Positions 1-8,465 of a stretch of 34,011 nucleotides of DNA are shown piece after piece. The notes beneath the pieces are model-generated. The model was not told the DNA's origin. It made no database searches and saw nothing but the letters and a program-made list of their open reading frames with translations. How positions within the stretch are numbered: the stretch's first letter is position 1; each line of letters begins with the position of its first letter. Origin of the DNA: Spirochaetota bacterium (lineage in GTDB: Bacteria; Spirochaetota; Spirochaetia; Treponematales; Treponemataceae); NCBI GenBank assembly GCA_023438065.1, contig JAEXRH010000009.1, forward strand, positions 1-34,011. Reading direction: 5' to 3'. Position numbers and translations under genes: made by a program.

Positions 1-1
1 G

Positions 2-27
2 GGCCCGACGGGATACCCCGTCGGGCC
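2..27. terminator. Perfect hairpin at the left edge, probable terminator of a gene outside the window
   Basis: Positions 2-12 and 17-27 form an 11-bp perfect GC-rich inverted repeat with a 4-nt loop. No T-run follows on the plus strand, and the flank that would hold a T-run for the minus strand lies outside the window, so the direction is unknown. From 28 to about 118 I see no gene or motif. Confidence 0.5.
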
Positions 28-118
28 ATCAGCCGCACAACGGGAGAGGACCGCGCGAGGTCTCGCCCTCCGAACGCCGTCAACCCACGATTATCCCGAA
101 AATAAACCCCGCTACCGC

Positions 119-148
119 TTGAATAAAAGTTTATCGATTCGTTACAAT
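119..148 (+). promoter_or_regulatory. Sigma-70-type promoter of mdh
   Basis: TTGAAT (119-124) and TACAAT (143-148) are separated by 18 bp, giving a start near 155 and a leader of about 87 nt before the mdh ATG. A Shine-Dalgarno AGGAGA at 229-234 lies 7 nt before that ATG. The local sequence is clearly more AT-rich than its surroundings. Confidence 0.6.
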
Positions 149-241
149 GATTGTTAGCCGACCTTTCTGTTCACGAGTACGAAGAAGTTTTCTCAGGCCA
201 GTCAGGCTTTCGGATATCATCGCTATTTCCAGGAGAATGTT

Positions 242-1171
242 ATGAAGATCACCATCATCGGCGCCGGAAACGTCGGCGCCAGCGCCGCGAAATGCCTCGC
301 GGTCTACGAGCTCGCGAGCGAAATCGTCCTTTACGACATCGTCGAGGGCGTCCCCCAGGGAAAGGCGCTCGACATGGCGCAGAGCCTCGCCGCCGTCGGT
401 AACGACACCAAGGTCATCGGCACCAACGGCTACGCCGAGACCGCGAACTCCGACATCATCGTCATCACCGCGGGCGTTCCCCGCAAGCCCGGCATGACCC
501 GCGAGGACCTCCTCAACATCAACTCCAAGATCGTCGGCGACATCGCCGTCGAGAGCCTCAAGGTCTCCCCGAACGCGCTCTACATCGTCGTCACCAATCC
601 CCTCGACGTCATGACCCAGCTCGTCTTCAAGAAGACCGGTCTCCCGAAAAACCGCGTCGTCGGCATGGCCGGCGCGCTCGACAACGCCCGCTTCCGCTAC
701 TTCCTTTCCGAGCGCCTCGGCGTCGCGGTTTCCGACGTCTGCTCGACCGTCCTCGGAAGCCACGGCGACACCATGGTGCCGGTCTTGAGCGCCACCACCA
801 TCTCGGGCGTGCCCGTCCGCTCCATGGTCACCCAGTGGGACCTCGACCAGATCGTCGCCCGCGCGAAGGACGGCGGCGGCGAGATCGTCCGCCTCCTCAA
901 GGCCGGAAGCGCCTACTACGCGCCCGCCGAGGGAATCGCGTCCATGGTCATGGCGATCGTCAAGGACAAGAACCAGACCATCCCCTGCTCCGCCTACTGC
1001 GACGGCGAGTACGGCATCAAGGGCACCTACATCGGCGTCCCCTGCCGCCTGACCCGCAACGGCGTCGAGAAGATCGTCGAGCTCCCGCTCGAGCCGGCCG
1101 AGCTTGAGGCCCTCCGCAAGTCCGCGGACGTCGTCAAGGAAAACAACCAGTTCCTGGGAATCCAGGGCTAA
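242..1171 (+). CDS. mdh: Malate dehydrogenase
   Basis: Cytoplasmic NAD-dependent interconversion of malate and oxaloacetate; 309 aa, normal length for the LDH-like MDH family. The Rossmann motif GAGNVG is at residues 7-12 with Asp32 at the end of the second strand, which favours NAD over NADP. The substrate loop RKPGMTR (81-87) carries the two arginines typical of malate rather than lactate dehydrogenases. Asp147, Arg150 and His174 (in GSHGD) are the expected catalytic residues, and NPLD is at 119-122. The ATG is chosen for the AGGAGA 7 nt upstream. The malic enzyme gene follows after 12 nt, so the two are almost certainly co-transcribed. Codons end overwhelmingly in C or G, as in a strongly expressed gene. 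Confidence 0.96.
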   Translation: MKITIIGAGNVGASAAKCLAVYELASEIVLYDIVEGVPQGKALDMAQSLAAVGNDTKVIGTNGYAETANSDIIVITAGVPRKPGMTREDLLNINSKIVGDIAVESLKVSPNALYIVVTNPLDVMTQLVFKKTGLPKNRVVGMAGALDNARFRYFLSERLGVAVSDVCSTVLGSHGDTMVPVLSATTISGVPVRSMVTQWDLDQIVARAKDGGGEIVRLLKAGSAYYAPAEGIASMVMAIVKDKNQTIPCSAYCDGEYGIKGTYIGVPCRLTRNGVEKIVELPLEPAELEALRKSADVVKENNQFLGIQG

Positions 1172-1183
1172 AGGAAACCGATC

Positions 1184-2641
1184 ATGGAAAAGCTCAAGCT
1201 TGATCTCAGCAATCTCTCGAAGTCCTTCCCGGACGACTTCACCAACGAGCAGAAGGCGAAGGCGCAGACCCTGTTCCTGAAGAAGCTCTCGCTCGACGCG
1301 CACAAGTTCTACCAGGGCAAGCTCCAGGTTCTCCCGAAGGCCGGCGTTTTCGGCTTCAACTGGTTCAACGCCTGGTACACCCCCGGCGTCTCGAAGATCT
1401 CCACCACGATCCGCGACGACAACGACACCTCGTTCGAGCTCACCTGCCGCGGCAACATGGTCGCGGTCGTGTCCGACTCGACCCGCGTCCTCGGCGACGG
1501 CGACTGCACCCCGCCCGGCGGCATGGGCGTCATGGAGGGCAAGGCCTTCCTCATGAAGTACCTCGGCGGCGTCGACTGCGTCCCGCTCTGCATGGACAGC
1601 CGCAACAAGGACGGCAAGAACGACCCCGAGAAGATCATCGATTTCGTGAAGATGGCCCAGCCCTCCTTCGGCGCGATCAACCTCGAGGACATCTCCCAGC
1701 CGAACTGCTTCAAGGTTCTCGACGACCTCCGCGACGCGTGCGACATCCCCGTATGGCACGACGACGCCCAGGGAACCGCGTGCGTCACCCTCGCCGGCAC
1801 CATCAACGCCCTCAAGCTCGCGGGCAAGAAGCTCTCCGACGTCCGCATCGTCATGCTCGGCGCGGGCGCTTCCATGACCACGATCGCGCGCCTGCTCATC
1901 ACCGACGGCGCCGACCCCAAGAAGCTCTGCATCTTCGACTCGAAGGGATCGCTCCACCTCGGCCGCGAGGACATCAAGGCGGACAAGCGCTTCTACCGCA
2001 AGTGGGAGCTCTGCGAGACCACCAACCCCGAGCGCTTCGCGAGCGAGGCCGACGCCATCAAGGGAGCGGACGTGCTCCTCGGCGCCTCTACCCCCGGCCC
2101 GGACACCATCAAGCCCGAGTGGATCAAGACCATGGCGCCGAAGGCGATCGTGTTCGCCTGCGCGAACCCCGTTCCCGAGATCTACCCCTACGCCGCGAAG
2201 GAAGCGGGCGCGTTCATCGTCGGTACCGGCCGCGGCGACTTCCCGAACCAGGTGAACAACTCCGTGTGCTTCCCCGGCATCCTGAAGGGCGCCCTCCTCG
2301 TCCGCGCGAAGAAGATCACCGACGGCATGGCCATCCGCGCCGCGCACTCGCTCGCCGACTTCGCCGAGAAGAAGCCCGGATTCGACACCGAGCACATCAT
2401 GCCGACCATGGACGATTCCGCCGTGTTCGCCGAGGAAGCCGCCGACGTCGCCATGCAGGCGATCAAGGAAGGCGTGGCCCGCGTGACCATGACCCGCGAC
2501 CAGGTTCTCGAGATCGCCAAGCGCGACATCAAGAACTCCCGCGAGCTCTTCCAGATGGCGATGGACCAGGACTTCGTGAAGAAACCCCCGATGTCCATGC
2601 TCGAGGACGCGCTCGCCTGGGCCGTCAACGAGGTAAAGTAA
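1184..2641 (+). CDS. NAD(P)-dependent malic enzyme (malate to pyruvate)
   Basis: Oxidative decarboxylation of malate to pyruvate and CO2 in the cytoplasm. The protein is 485 aa, the short bacterial type without the phosphotransacetylase domain found in MaeB. Visible family motifs are YTPGVS (65-70), EGKA with the catalytic Lys near 120, LEDI (167-170) for metal binding, HDDAQGTA (192-199), and the dinucleotide-binding GAGAS (226-230). The acidic residue that would settle NAD versus NADP preference cannot be judged by eye. The gene follows mdh by 12 nt with AAGGAAA as ribosome site and ends just before a strong terminator. Together with mdh it forms a malate shunt converting oxaloacetate plus NADH to pyruvate plus NAD(P)H. 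Confidence 0.93.
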   Translation: MEKLKLDLSNLSKSFPDDFTNEQKAKAQTLFLKKLSLDAHKFYQGKLQVLPKAGVFGFNWFNAWYTPGVSKISTTIRDDNDTSFELTCRGNMVAVVSDSTRVLGDGDCTPPGGMGVMEGKAFLMKYLGGVDCVPLCMDSRNKDGKNDPEKIIDFVKMAQPSFGAINLEDISQPNCFKVLDDLRDACDIPVWHDDAQGTACVTLAGTINALKLAGKKLSDVRIVMLGAGASMTTIARLLITDGADPKKLCIFDSKGSLHLGREDIKADKRFYRKWELCETTNPERFASEADAIKGADVLLGASTPGPDTIKPEWIKTMAPKAIVFACANPVPEIYPYAAKEAGAFIVGTGRGDFPNQVNNSVCFPGILKGALLVRAKKITDGMAIRAAHSLADFAEKKPGFDTEHIMPTMDDSAVFAEEAADVAMQAIKEGVARVTMTRDQVLEIAKRDIKNSRELFQMAMDQDFVKKPPMSMLEDALAWAVNEVK

Positions 2642-2694
2642 TCATCGTTTCCGCGCGAAACCGAACGACGTACCGAACGGTTCTCGCGCAAGGG

Positions 2695-2727
2695 CGCCCG
2701 GGAGATACTGCCCGGGCGTTTTTTTTT
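2695..2727 (+). terminator. Rho-independent terminator of mdh-malic enzyme
   Basis: CGCCCGGG (2695-2702) pairs with CCCGGGCG (2711-2718) across an 8-nt loop, followed directly by nine T (2719-2727). It lies 54 nt after the malic enzyme stop. Confidence 0.93.
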
Positions 2728-2751
2728 GCCGCTGATACAGGAGACAAAAAA

Positions 2752-3705
2752 GTGAACGAACGAAACCTCTCGAAAGGCGATCCGTCAACCCGCGCGAAAG
2801 CCATCCATGTCGCTCCCGCGATCCTCGCCATCGCCGCGATCCTCGCGGGGAATCTCTTCGCCGCCTGCTCGAGCGCCGCGGACGACGACGGTTCCTCGGT
2901 GAGTTCAACCATGGGCGATCCCGACCTTGCCGCGTACGTCTGCGACGGGAACGTGGCCATGCTGCCGGGAACGCTTCAATACGTTCCGATCGGCACGACG
3001 GGCACGGCGCAAACGCGCGGCTACGTCGAGTACGTGCCGAAGGATTACCTCAAGAAGGCGGCGTGGCCCGTCATCATCAACCTGCATGGCGACGGCGAGC
3101 TCGGCGACGGGACGACGGTCAACACGCTCAAGGCGTTCTCGTATTCATGCCTGCCGGGGATGATCGATCGGGATACCTGGGACGACAAACACCGATTCAT
3201 CGTCCTCTCGCCGCAGTTCGCGAGCTACGACGACCGCTCGGCCGACAACGTCCGCGAGTTCGTCAGGTTCGCGAAGGCGAACTACCGCATCGACGGGTCG
3301 CGCATCTACTTCACCGCGGTATCGGGGGGCGGCGTCGCGCTCGCGAGATACCTCAACAAGTACGGGGACGAGGACGCCGCGGCGATTCTGCCCGTGTCGT
3401 GCTATGTCTCGCCCGCGTCCCCGATCGTCTGGAAAGCCGTGCCGATCTGGTTCCTCTGCGGCGCCGCGGACACGACCGTGGGACCGGCTAACATCGTCAA
3501 GAACTACGACGCGCTCGTCGCGGCGAAGGCCCCGATCACGCCGCGGATCACCCTCTACACCGGGGTCGGCCACGACGCGAACTCCGCCAACAAGAGCTAT
3601 TCCCCCGCGACGATGGATAACGAGGTCGAGGCGGAGTTTCAGGGCATCGCCTTGACGCCGTACTCGAACCCGTACGACTGGCTCCTGCAATACCGGAAGC
3701 CGTGA
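2752..3705 (+). CDS. Secreted lipoprotein, alpha/beta-hydrolase (esterase-like)
   Basis: 317 aa. The GTG start is selected by AGGAG at 2739-2743, 8 nt upstream; the reading frame is open far upstream, but that part overlaps the malic enzyme gene and its terminator. A lipoprotein signal runs from residue 1 with a hydrophobic stretch 18-38 and the lipobox F-A-A-C, Cys39 being the lipidation site. The mature part has an early VIINLHGDG strand-loop, a nucleophile elbow AVSGGG with Ser191 (first Gly of GxSxG replaced), Asp240 in GAADTTV and His274 in VGHDAN, a plausible catalytic triad of the PHB-depolymerase/feruloyl-esterase type. The natural substrate is unknown. It is followed after 20 nt by another lipoprotein gene with its own ribosome site, so they form an operon. 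Confidence 0.7.
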   Translation: MNERNLSKGDPSTRAKAIHVAPAILAIAAILAGNLFAACSSAADDDGSSVSSTMGDPDLAAYVCDGNVAMLPGTLQYVPIGTTGTAQTRGYVEYVPKDYLKKAAWPVIINLHGDGELGDGTTVNTLKAFSYSCLPGMIDRDTWDDKHRFIVLSPQFASYDDRSADNVREFVRFAKANYRIDGSRIYFTAVSGGGVALARYLNKYGDEDAAAILPVSCYVSPASPIVWKAVPIWFLCGAADTTVGPANIVKNYDALVAAKAPITPRITLYTGVGHDANSANKSYSPATMDNEVEAEFQGIALTPYSNPYDWLLQYRKP

Positions 3706-3725
3706 CGGCCCCGAGGAGATACCCC

Positions 3726-5261
3726 ATGCACCACTACGACCGTTCCGTCGACCGTCGGGAACCCGGCGCAATGCCGCGCTCCGGCGCGCGCGTTCTCCCG
3801 CTTCTCGCCGCCCTCATCGCGATCGCCGCCTGCGGAGGATCATCGGGGAGCGACGGGCCGAACGCACCCCTGACGGCGCGTTTGCCGCTCGGGCTCGAGC
3901 GCGACGTTTCATCCTTTCGCTCCGATCCCGCGGCTCCGGCGTACTATCTCGACGCGGCGAGGGGAAACGACACGAACGACGGACGAAGCCCCGCCTCGCC
4001 GTGGAAAACCCTCGACCGACTCCACGCGGTCGTGCTCAAGCCCGGGGATGTCGTCCGTCTCGCGCGCGGCTCGGTCTGGAAGAACCAATGCATCCTCCTC
4101 GACAACGGCTCCGCGGGAACCGGGGAAAAACCGGTCATCTTCGAGGCATACGGCTCGGGAGAGCTTCCCACGATAGACGCTCCCCGCGCGCTCTGGGACA
4201 AGGGACGCGAATGGCCGGGCGTGAGTCTCGGAAGAGACAGCACTGCCCCGAAAGCGAGTTCCTGGATCAGGGTCCTCGACGTTCGCGTCAGGAACCTGAA
4301 AGGCGCGGGGATAGCGATGTCGGGCGAGACGAGCGACATCCTCGTCGCCGGTTGCGAGGTCTCCGCTTGCGCGATGGGCGTCTCGATCGCCGGGGAGCGC
4401 CAGCGGGTTATCGGGTGCTACGTCCACGACGGCGTGATGGGCGTCGACACGGGCGATCCCGACCGCGACTGGGGAGCCAACGGGGTCGGGGTGCGCGGCA
4501 AGGACATCGAGATCGCGTGGAACCGCTTCGACCGCTGCATCGCCCCGTCGAAATCCTTCGGCACGGACGGCGGCGCCGTCGAGTTTTTCGGTTACGAGTC
4601 GGACACGGGCGCGCTCTGGGATTACGAGAGCGAGAATATCGCGATCCACCACAACGCGGTCGTCGACGGTGACTGCTTTATCGAGGCGCTCGGCAAGGTT
4701 CGCGGCATGAAGATCGCGTGGAACCTCTACGAGAGCGAACGACCCGGGGCACTGATATTCCACCTGAACTCGATAAGGGACGACGCCCGGTACGAGGTCA
4801 CGATCGCGAACAACACCTTCGTGTGCGCGGGCGGCGAAAAGGACGGCTGGGGGATCGTCGGGCTTCTCGTCGACTGGAACAAGAAGACGGCGCCGGGCCT
4901 CGCCGCATCGCGCTTCGTCGTCCGCGACAACGTGTTCGTCACCGACTACGCGCTCATGTCCTGGATCAATCCCGTCGGGACGAACCTCGTCCACGACCAT
5001 AACGTGATCTCGCTCGTCGACGGGGGAAGGCTTTCGGTAAACGCGGACGTTTGGAACGCCGACGGTGAAATCCTCGCCGACCCCGCCTTCGTCGGGGAAA
5101 CGGAAAGCGACTATCGCCTCGCTCCCGGCAGTCCCGCCCTCGCCGCCGGAGTTCCCGTGAGCGGGATCCACGACGCCGACTGGGCGGACCTCGACCTCGC
5201 CGGGAACGCGGTACGCTCGCGCGCGGTCCCGGACGCGGGAGCCTTCGGCGCGCGGCCTTAA
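3726..5261 (+). CDS. Lipoprotein with right-handed parallel beta-helix
   Basis: 511 aa. The ATG at 3726 is preferred over an in-frame GTG at 3702 because GAGGAG (3713-3718) lies 7 nt before it. Residues 21-35 are a hydrophobic signal ending in A-I-A-A-C with Cys36 as lipidated residue. From about residue 66 the pattern YYLDAARGNDTNDG, then GDVVRLARGSVW, is the usual beginning of DUF1565-type beta-helix proteins, and the middle shows repeated short strands with stacked Asn/Asp turns (ISGETSD, IEIAWNRFDRC, IAIHHNAVV, VTIANNTFVC). Such proteins bind or cleave polysaccharides, often as lyases, but no catalytic set can be assigned by eye. Co-transcribed with the preceding hydrolase, which suggests a joint role in attacking external carbohydrate. 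Confidence 0.72.
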   Translation: MHHYDRSVDRREPGAMPRSGARVLPLLAALIAIAACGGSSGSDGPNAPLTARLPLGLERDVSSFRSDPAAPAYYLDAARGNDTNDGRSPASPWKTLDRLHAVVLKPGDVVRLARGSVWKNQCILLDNGSAGTGEKPVIFEAYGSGELPTIDAPRALWDKGREWPGVSLGRDSTAPKASSWIRVLDVRVRNLKGAGIAMSGETSDILVAGCEVSACAMGVSIAGERQRVIGCYVHDGVMGVDTGDPDRDWGANGVGVRGKDIEIAWNRFDRCIAPSKSFGTDGGAVEFFGYESDTGALWDYESENIAIHHNAVVDGDCFIEALGKVRGMKIAWNLYESERPGALIFHLNSIRDDARYEVTIANNTFVCAGGEKDGWGIVGLLVDWNKKTAPGLAASRFVVRDNVFVTDYALMSWINPVGTNLVHDHNVISLVDGGRLSVNADVWNADGEILADPAFVGETESDYRLAPGSPALAAGVPVSGIHDADWADLDLAGNAVRSRAVPDAGAFGARP

Positions 5262-5280
5262 AAAAAACGGACGATTCCCG
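5260..5280 (-). terminator. Probable terminator of the MocR-type gene
   Basis: Read on the minus strand, a short hairpin (5268-5280) is followed by eight T (5260-5267). A second small hairpin with stem CGCGG/CCGCG lies just upstream. The T-run overlaps the last codon and stop of the convergent lipoprotein gene. Confidence 0.55.
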
Positions 5281-5327
5281 ACGCGGGCATACCGCGAATA
5301 CCGCGCCTTCCGAGACCGGCGGCGCCC

Positions 5328-6761
5328 CTATGTCGCGGTAAGCGCCGCGAGCTCCCCGACGAGCCGCTCGAGCTCGCTTTCCGTCCGGTTCCCGAAGGCG
5401 ACGATGATCGAGTCCCGAAATCCCGCGTTTTCCCGGCAATACTCCGTCACGCCCTCGACATGAAGGCCGCGCGCGAGCAAGGCTTTCACGATCGCCCCCG
5501 TATCCTCGACTGATCGCTTCCCGCCGGGGGTGCGCCTCAGCACGAGATGCATCCCGGTCGTGGCCCCGAGGGTTTCCCATTCGCCCGAAAGCCGCTCCGC
5601 GACGAGCGCCTTCAGAAAGGCGTTTTTCTCCCGATAGGCGTGATGGCACCGCCTCAGGTGCCGCTCGAGATGACCCTCGTCGATGAAACGGGCCATGGCC
5701 TTTTGCTGCAAGCCCTCGTTCCAGAGGTCCCACCGCCGCTTGAGGGTCTTGAACCGCGCCTGGAGCCCCGGAGGAAGGACGATGAAACCGATCCTGAGCG
5801 CGGGACTCACGTTCTTGCTGAAAGTCCCGACGTAGGCGACCCGCTCGCCCGCCATCGCCTGCAGGGGCAAGACGGGATGGCCCTCGTAGCGGAACTCCCC
5901 GTCGAAATCGTCCTCGATGATCCAGGCCCCCGATTCCCGCGCCCGCTCGAGCAGGGCGACTCTCCGCTCGGCCGAGAGGGTTCCGCCCACCGGGAACTGG
6001 TGGGCCGGGGTCACGTAGATAAGGTCGAAGGGACGGTCCGGGATGAGGTGCGGGACTATCCCCTCCTCGTCTACCGGCACGTACGCGATCTCGGCGCCGA
6101 GTCCCTGGAAGACGCGGCGCACGAACGGGGCAAGCGGATCCTCCATCGCGACGCGGGGTCGCTCGAAAAGCTGGGCGAGCATCGCGAAGGCCTGGGAGGA
6201 GCCCGCGGTCACGACGATCCGCTCGGGTCCGACCTTGATCCCCTTCGTCTCGAGAAGGTGCCGCGCGATCGACTGCCGGAGGTCCCAGCGCCCGGACGGG
6301 CGATTGTAGGCGAGATCGTCGACAGAGGCGTACTCGACGGCCTCCTGATAGCACTTGATCCACTGGCGTCGGGGAAAGAGCGAGAGGTCGGGCATCCCGG
6401 GCGCGAAGGAAAGGGGCGGCTCGGCCGCGCGGGAACGACTCTCGCCGCCAACGTCCCGCTCCCCGACCGTTCCGATCGCCGGCGCGAGGGACGACGGCGA
6501 CGACGAGCCCTTCCAGACGAGGTCGCGCCTCACGAAGGTTCCCGAGCCGCGCTCCGTGCGGAGGTAACCTTCCATCTTGAGCTGCTCGACCGCCTCGAGA
6601 ACGATCCCCCGCGCCAGACGCAAGCTTTCCGCAAGCTCGCGCGTCGAGGCGAGCCGCGTTCCCCCCTCGAGGGAGCCGTCGCTTATCCGCGCGCGGAGCT
6701 GGTCGACGAGTTGCCGGTACTGGCTGAGCCGGGACTCGGGATCGAAGGTGATGCCGTACAT
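5328..6761 (-). CDS. MocR/PdxR-type transcriptional regulator (GntR wHTH fused to aminotransferase domain)
   Basis: 477 aa. Residues 1-77 are a GntR-type winged helix (YRQLVDQLRARI, then GTRLASTRELAESL, GSGTFV). From about 115 a class I aminotransferase-like domain follows, with NRPSGRWDLR near 153, IIEDDFDGEF at 281-290 and the PLP-binding lysine Lys316 in TFSKN. MocR proteins use PLP as effector and usually act on a divergent gene; here that is the aldo/keto reductase at 6876. Two direct repeats matching PdxR sites lie between them. No Shine-Dalgarno precedes the ATG; TAGCAT (6773-6768, minus) lies 6 nt before it, so the mRNA may be leaderless. The exact target pathway is not shown; vitamin B6 metabolism is an inference. 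Confidence 0.88.
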   Translation of the reverse strand: MYGITFDPESRLSQYRQLVDQLRARISDGSLEGGTRLASTRELAESLRLARGIVLEAVEQLKMEGYLRTERGSGTFVRRDLVWKGSSSPSSLAPAIGTVGERDVGGESRSRAAEPPLSFAPGMPDLSLFPRRQWIKCYQEAVEYASVDDLAYNRPSGRWDLRQSIARHLLETKGIKVGPERIVVTAGSSQAFAMLAQLFERPRVAMEDPLAPFVRRVFQGLGAEIAYVPVDEEGIVPHLIPDRPFDLIYVTPAHQFPVGGTLSAERRVALLERARESGAWIIEDDFDGEFRYEGHPVLPLQAMAGERVAYVGTFSKNVSPALRIGFIVLPPGLQARFKTLKRRWDLWNEGLQQKAMARFIDEGHLERHLRRCHHAYREKNAFLKALVAERLSGEWETLGATTGMHLVLRRTPGGKRSVEDTGAIVKALLARGLHVEGVTEYCRENAGFRDSIIVAFGNRTESELERLVGELAALTAT

Positions 6762-6794
6762 GGGATAATGCTACACGGTGAGCGCTCCGGGCAC

Positions 6795-6830
6795 AAGTGG
6801 CTCGAAAAAAAAGCCCGAAAGTGGACCTAA
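6795..6830 (+). promoter_or_regulatory. Two direct repeats, candidate MocR/PdxR operator
   Basis: CAAGTGGCTC (from 6794) and AAAGTGGACCTAA (6818-6830) share AAGTGG at 6795 and 6819, spaced 24 bp centre to centre. The second copy closely resembles the AAAGTGGWCTA motif described for PdxR of Corynebacterium glutamicum. The repeats lie upstream of a -10 TATAGT (6851-6856), with the second abutting the -35 position, which fits an activator of the aldo/keto reductase gene. Confidence 0.55.
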
Positions 6831-6850
6831 CGCCGACCACCGGGGAAACG

Positions 6851-6856
6851 TATAGT
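6851..6856 (+). promoter_or_regulatory. -10 element of the aldo/keto reductase gene
   Basis: TATAGT with no recognisable -35 hexamer at the proper spacing, as expected for an activator-dependent promoter. GGAGG (6866-6870) follows as ribosome site. Confidence 0.45.
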
Positions 6857-6875
6857 CAAGTCAGTGGAGGATCAC

Positions 6876-7880
6876 ATGATTAAACGGATTCAATTCGCGG
6901 ATACCGGCGCCGAGGTCAGCGCGATGGCGCTCGGCTGCCTTCCTTTCGGCTCGAAGCTCGACAAGGAGCGCTCCTTTGAACTTCTCAACTATTTCGACTC
7001 GCAGGGAGGCAACTTTCTCGACACGTCGAACAACTACTCTTTCTGGGACGCGGACGGTAAGGGCGGCGAGAGCGAGAACGTCCTCGGCGAATGGATGCGC
7101 ATACGCGGCAACCGGAAGGACATCTTCCTCGCGACCAAGCTCGGCGCCTTCCCGACCGTGAGCCGTGACGAGTTCTTCTCGTACGAGGGGAACCCTTGGG
7201 CGGACAAGACCGAGGGCCTTTCGAAAAAGGCGGTTCTCGCCGCGATCGACGGCAGCCTCAAGCGGCTCGGAACCGATCACGTCGACCTGCTCTATGCCCA
7301 CGTCGACGACCGGACCGTCAACCAGGAGGAAACCCTCGATGCGTTCGCCGAGATCATCAAGCAGGGAAAGGCGCGCTTTATCGGCTCGTCGAACTTCAAG
7401 GTATGGCGCCTCGCGCGCGCGCGGACCCTCGCCCGGGAACGCGGCCTCCCGGTCTACAAGGCGGTGCAGATGTTCCACACCTATTTTCAGAGCGAGAAAT
7501 TCGCCGACACCGGGATGGCGGACCAGATGGGCGACGAACTTTTCGACTACGTCCGCTCGGGAAACGAGATGGCCCTCCTCGCCTACACCCCGCTCCTCTG
7601 GGGCTCCTATACCCGACCGGAAAAATACGACGAGATCGACCGGCTAAAATCCTTCGTGCGCCCGCAAAACGACGAACGCCGGAGGCGGCTCGAGCGGGTC
7701 GCGGCCGAAACCGGAAGGTCGGTCAACGAGGTGATCTACGCCTGGATGATGCAAAGCGCGCCGCGGATCATCCCGCTCGTCGCGGTATCGAGGCTCGAGC
7801 ATCTCAAGGAAGACCTCGCCGCGGCAAACCTCACCCTGACTCCGGAGCAGATGGGCGTTCTCGACGCGCCGCTTAACTGA
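6876..7880 (+). CDS. Aldo/keto reductase
   Basis: 334 aa, NADPH-dependent carbonyl reductase of the AKR superfamily, cytoplasmic TIM barrel. The catalytic tetrad is complete: Asp49 and Tyr54 (FLDTSNNY), Lys88 (ATKLG) and His142 (LLYAHVD). GSSN for cofactor binding follows in FIGSSNFKVW, and PRIIPLVAVSRLEHL near the C-terminus matches the phosphate-binding end. The ATG at 6876 is selected by GGAGG 5 nt upstream; a GTG at 6864 would place that site inside the coding region. Divergent from a MocR-type regulator, so reduction of a B6 vitamer (pyridoxal reductase activity exists in this superfamily) is a reasonable guess, but a sugar or aldehyde substrate is equally possible. Confidence 0.9.
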   Translation: MIKRIQFADTGAEVSAMALGCLPFGSKLDKERSFELLNYFDSQGGNFLDTSNNYSFWDADGKGGESENVLGEWMRIRGNRKDIFLATKLGAFPTVSRDEFFSYEGNPWADKTEGLSKKAVLAAIDGSLKRLGTDHVDLLYAHVDDRTVNQEETLDAFAEIIKQGKARFIGSSNFKVWRLARARTLARERGLPVYKAVQMFHTYFQSEKFADTGMADQMGDELFDYVRSGNEMALLAYTPLLWGSYTRPEKYDEIDRLKSFVRPQNDERRRRLERVAAETGRSVNEVIYAWMMQSAPRIIPLVAVSRLEHLKEDLAAANLTLTPEQMGVLDAPLN

Positions 7881-7905
7881 AGCGCCGGAGGGAAATCCGA
7901 AGGCG

Positions 7906-7944
7906 AAAAACCACCCCGGGGTTCGCGTCGCGCGATCCCGGGGT
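7906..7944 (-). terminator. Terminator between convergent genes
   Basis: ACCCCGGG (7913-7920) pairs with CCCGGGGT (7937-7944). Read on the minus strand the hairpin is followed by GG and five T, so it suits the minus-strand gene ending at 7995; it may also stop the aldo/keto reductase transcript. Confidence 0.6.
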
Positions 7945-7994
7945 TCATTCCCGGCCCGACTATGGCAGGTCACAGAAAGGACCGTCTGATTGAA

Positions 7995-8396
7995 TCAGCG
8001 CGCGCCGGGCGCGAGGACGAAATCGTGCAGGGGGCCGTTCTGTTTCTTGAGCGCGCCCATGATCGCGTCGAGCACCCCGTCATCCTCGAAGTTGAAGGTG
8101 CGGTCGGAGGCGAACTCGAGATAGAGCGTTCGCGTCGCGTCGTCGTAGCCGAAATAGAACGCGCCGCGCGCGATTTCGCCGGTTCCGAGCTTCTTCTTGA
8201 GGAGCGCGTGGCTCGTGCCGAACGGCCCGATGATCGCGTCGAGATACCCGTCGCCGCGCACGAGGATGCCCCGCCCCCAGGCCTCGCCGAACGGCTCGAG
8301 CGGCCCGTGGCAGTCGACGTAGTTGCCGTCGCTGACGACGCGCGAGAAGCCGGTCTTGATGTGCGCGACGTGCGGTCGCGATCCTGATGCGCTCAT
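7995..8396 (-). CDS. Conserved-looking protein of unknown function
   Basis: 133 aa from the ATG at 8396; I do not recognise the family. It has no signal peptide or membrane segment. It begins with a polar stretch, then VDCHGPLEPFGEAWGRGILVRGDGYLDAIIGPFG and a C-terminal half with alternating aromatic and acidic strands (YFGYDDATRTLYLEFA), suggesting a small alpha/beta protein. A longer start at 8438 is possible, but the -10 box TATACT (8409-8404, minus) lies inside that extension, 7 nt before the chosen ATG, so the shorter form with a leaderless mRNA is preferred. The gene is divergent from a secreted esterase; the two promoters lie back to back with about 70 bp between the ATGs. Confidence 0.6.
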   Translation of the reverse strand: MSASGSRPHVAHIKTGFSRVVSDGNYVDCHGPLEPFGEAWGRGILVRGDGYLDAIIGPFGTSHALLKKKLGTGEIARGAFYFGYDDATRTLYLEFASDRTFNFEDDGVLDAIMGALKKQNGPLHDFVLAPGAR

Positions 8397-8431
8397 ACCG
8401 TAAAGTATATGGCATCGCGCGCCCGCTTGCT

Positions 8432-8458
8432 TTGCCATCGCGGTGCGCGTGGTATACT
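8432..8458 (+). promoter_or_regulatory. Promoter of the secreted esterase, leaderless type
   Basis: TATACT (8453-8458) lies 7 nt before the ATG at 8466, with TTGCCA (8432-8437) 15 bp upstream as a weak -35. There is no room for a Shine-Dalgarno site. Confidence 0.5.
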
Positions 8459-8465
8459 CTTTTTC

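Noticed and set aside
131..2395. A 754-residue minus-strand reading frame across mdh and malic enzyme
   Set aside because: It is antisense to two well-conserved genes; its Arg/Asp/Val/Gly-rich composition is the usual shadow of GC-rich codons.
3702..3725. GTG start of the beta-helix lipoprotein
   Set aside because: The ribosome site GAGGAG would lie inside the coding region; the ATG at 3726 is correctly spaced.
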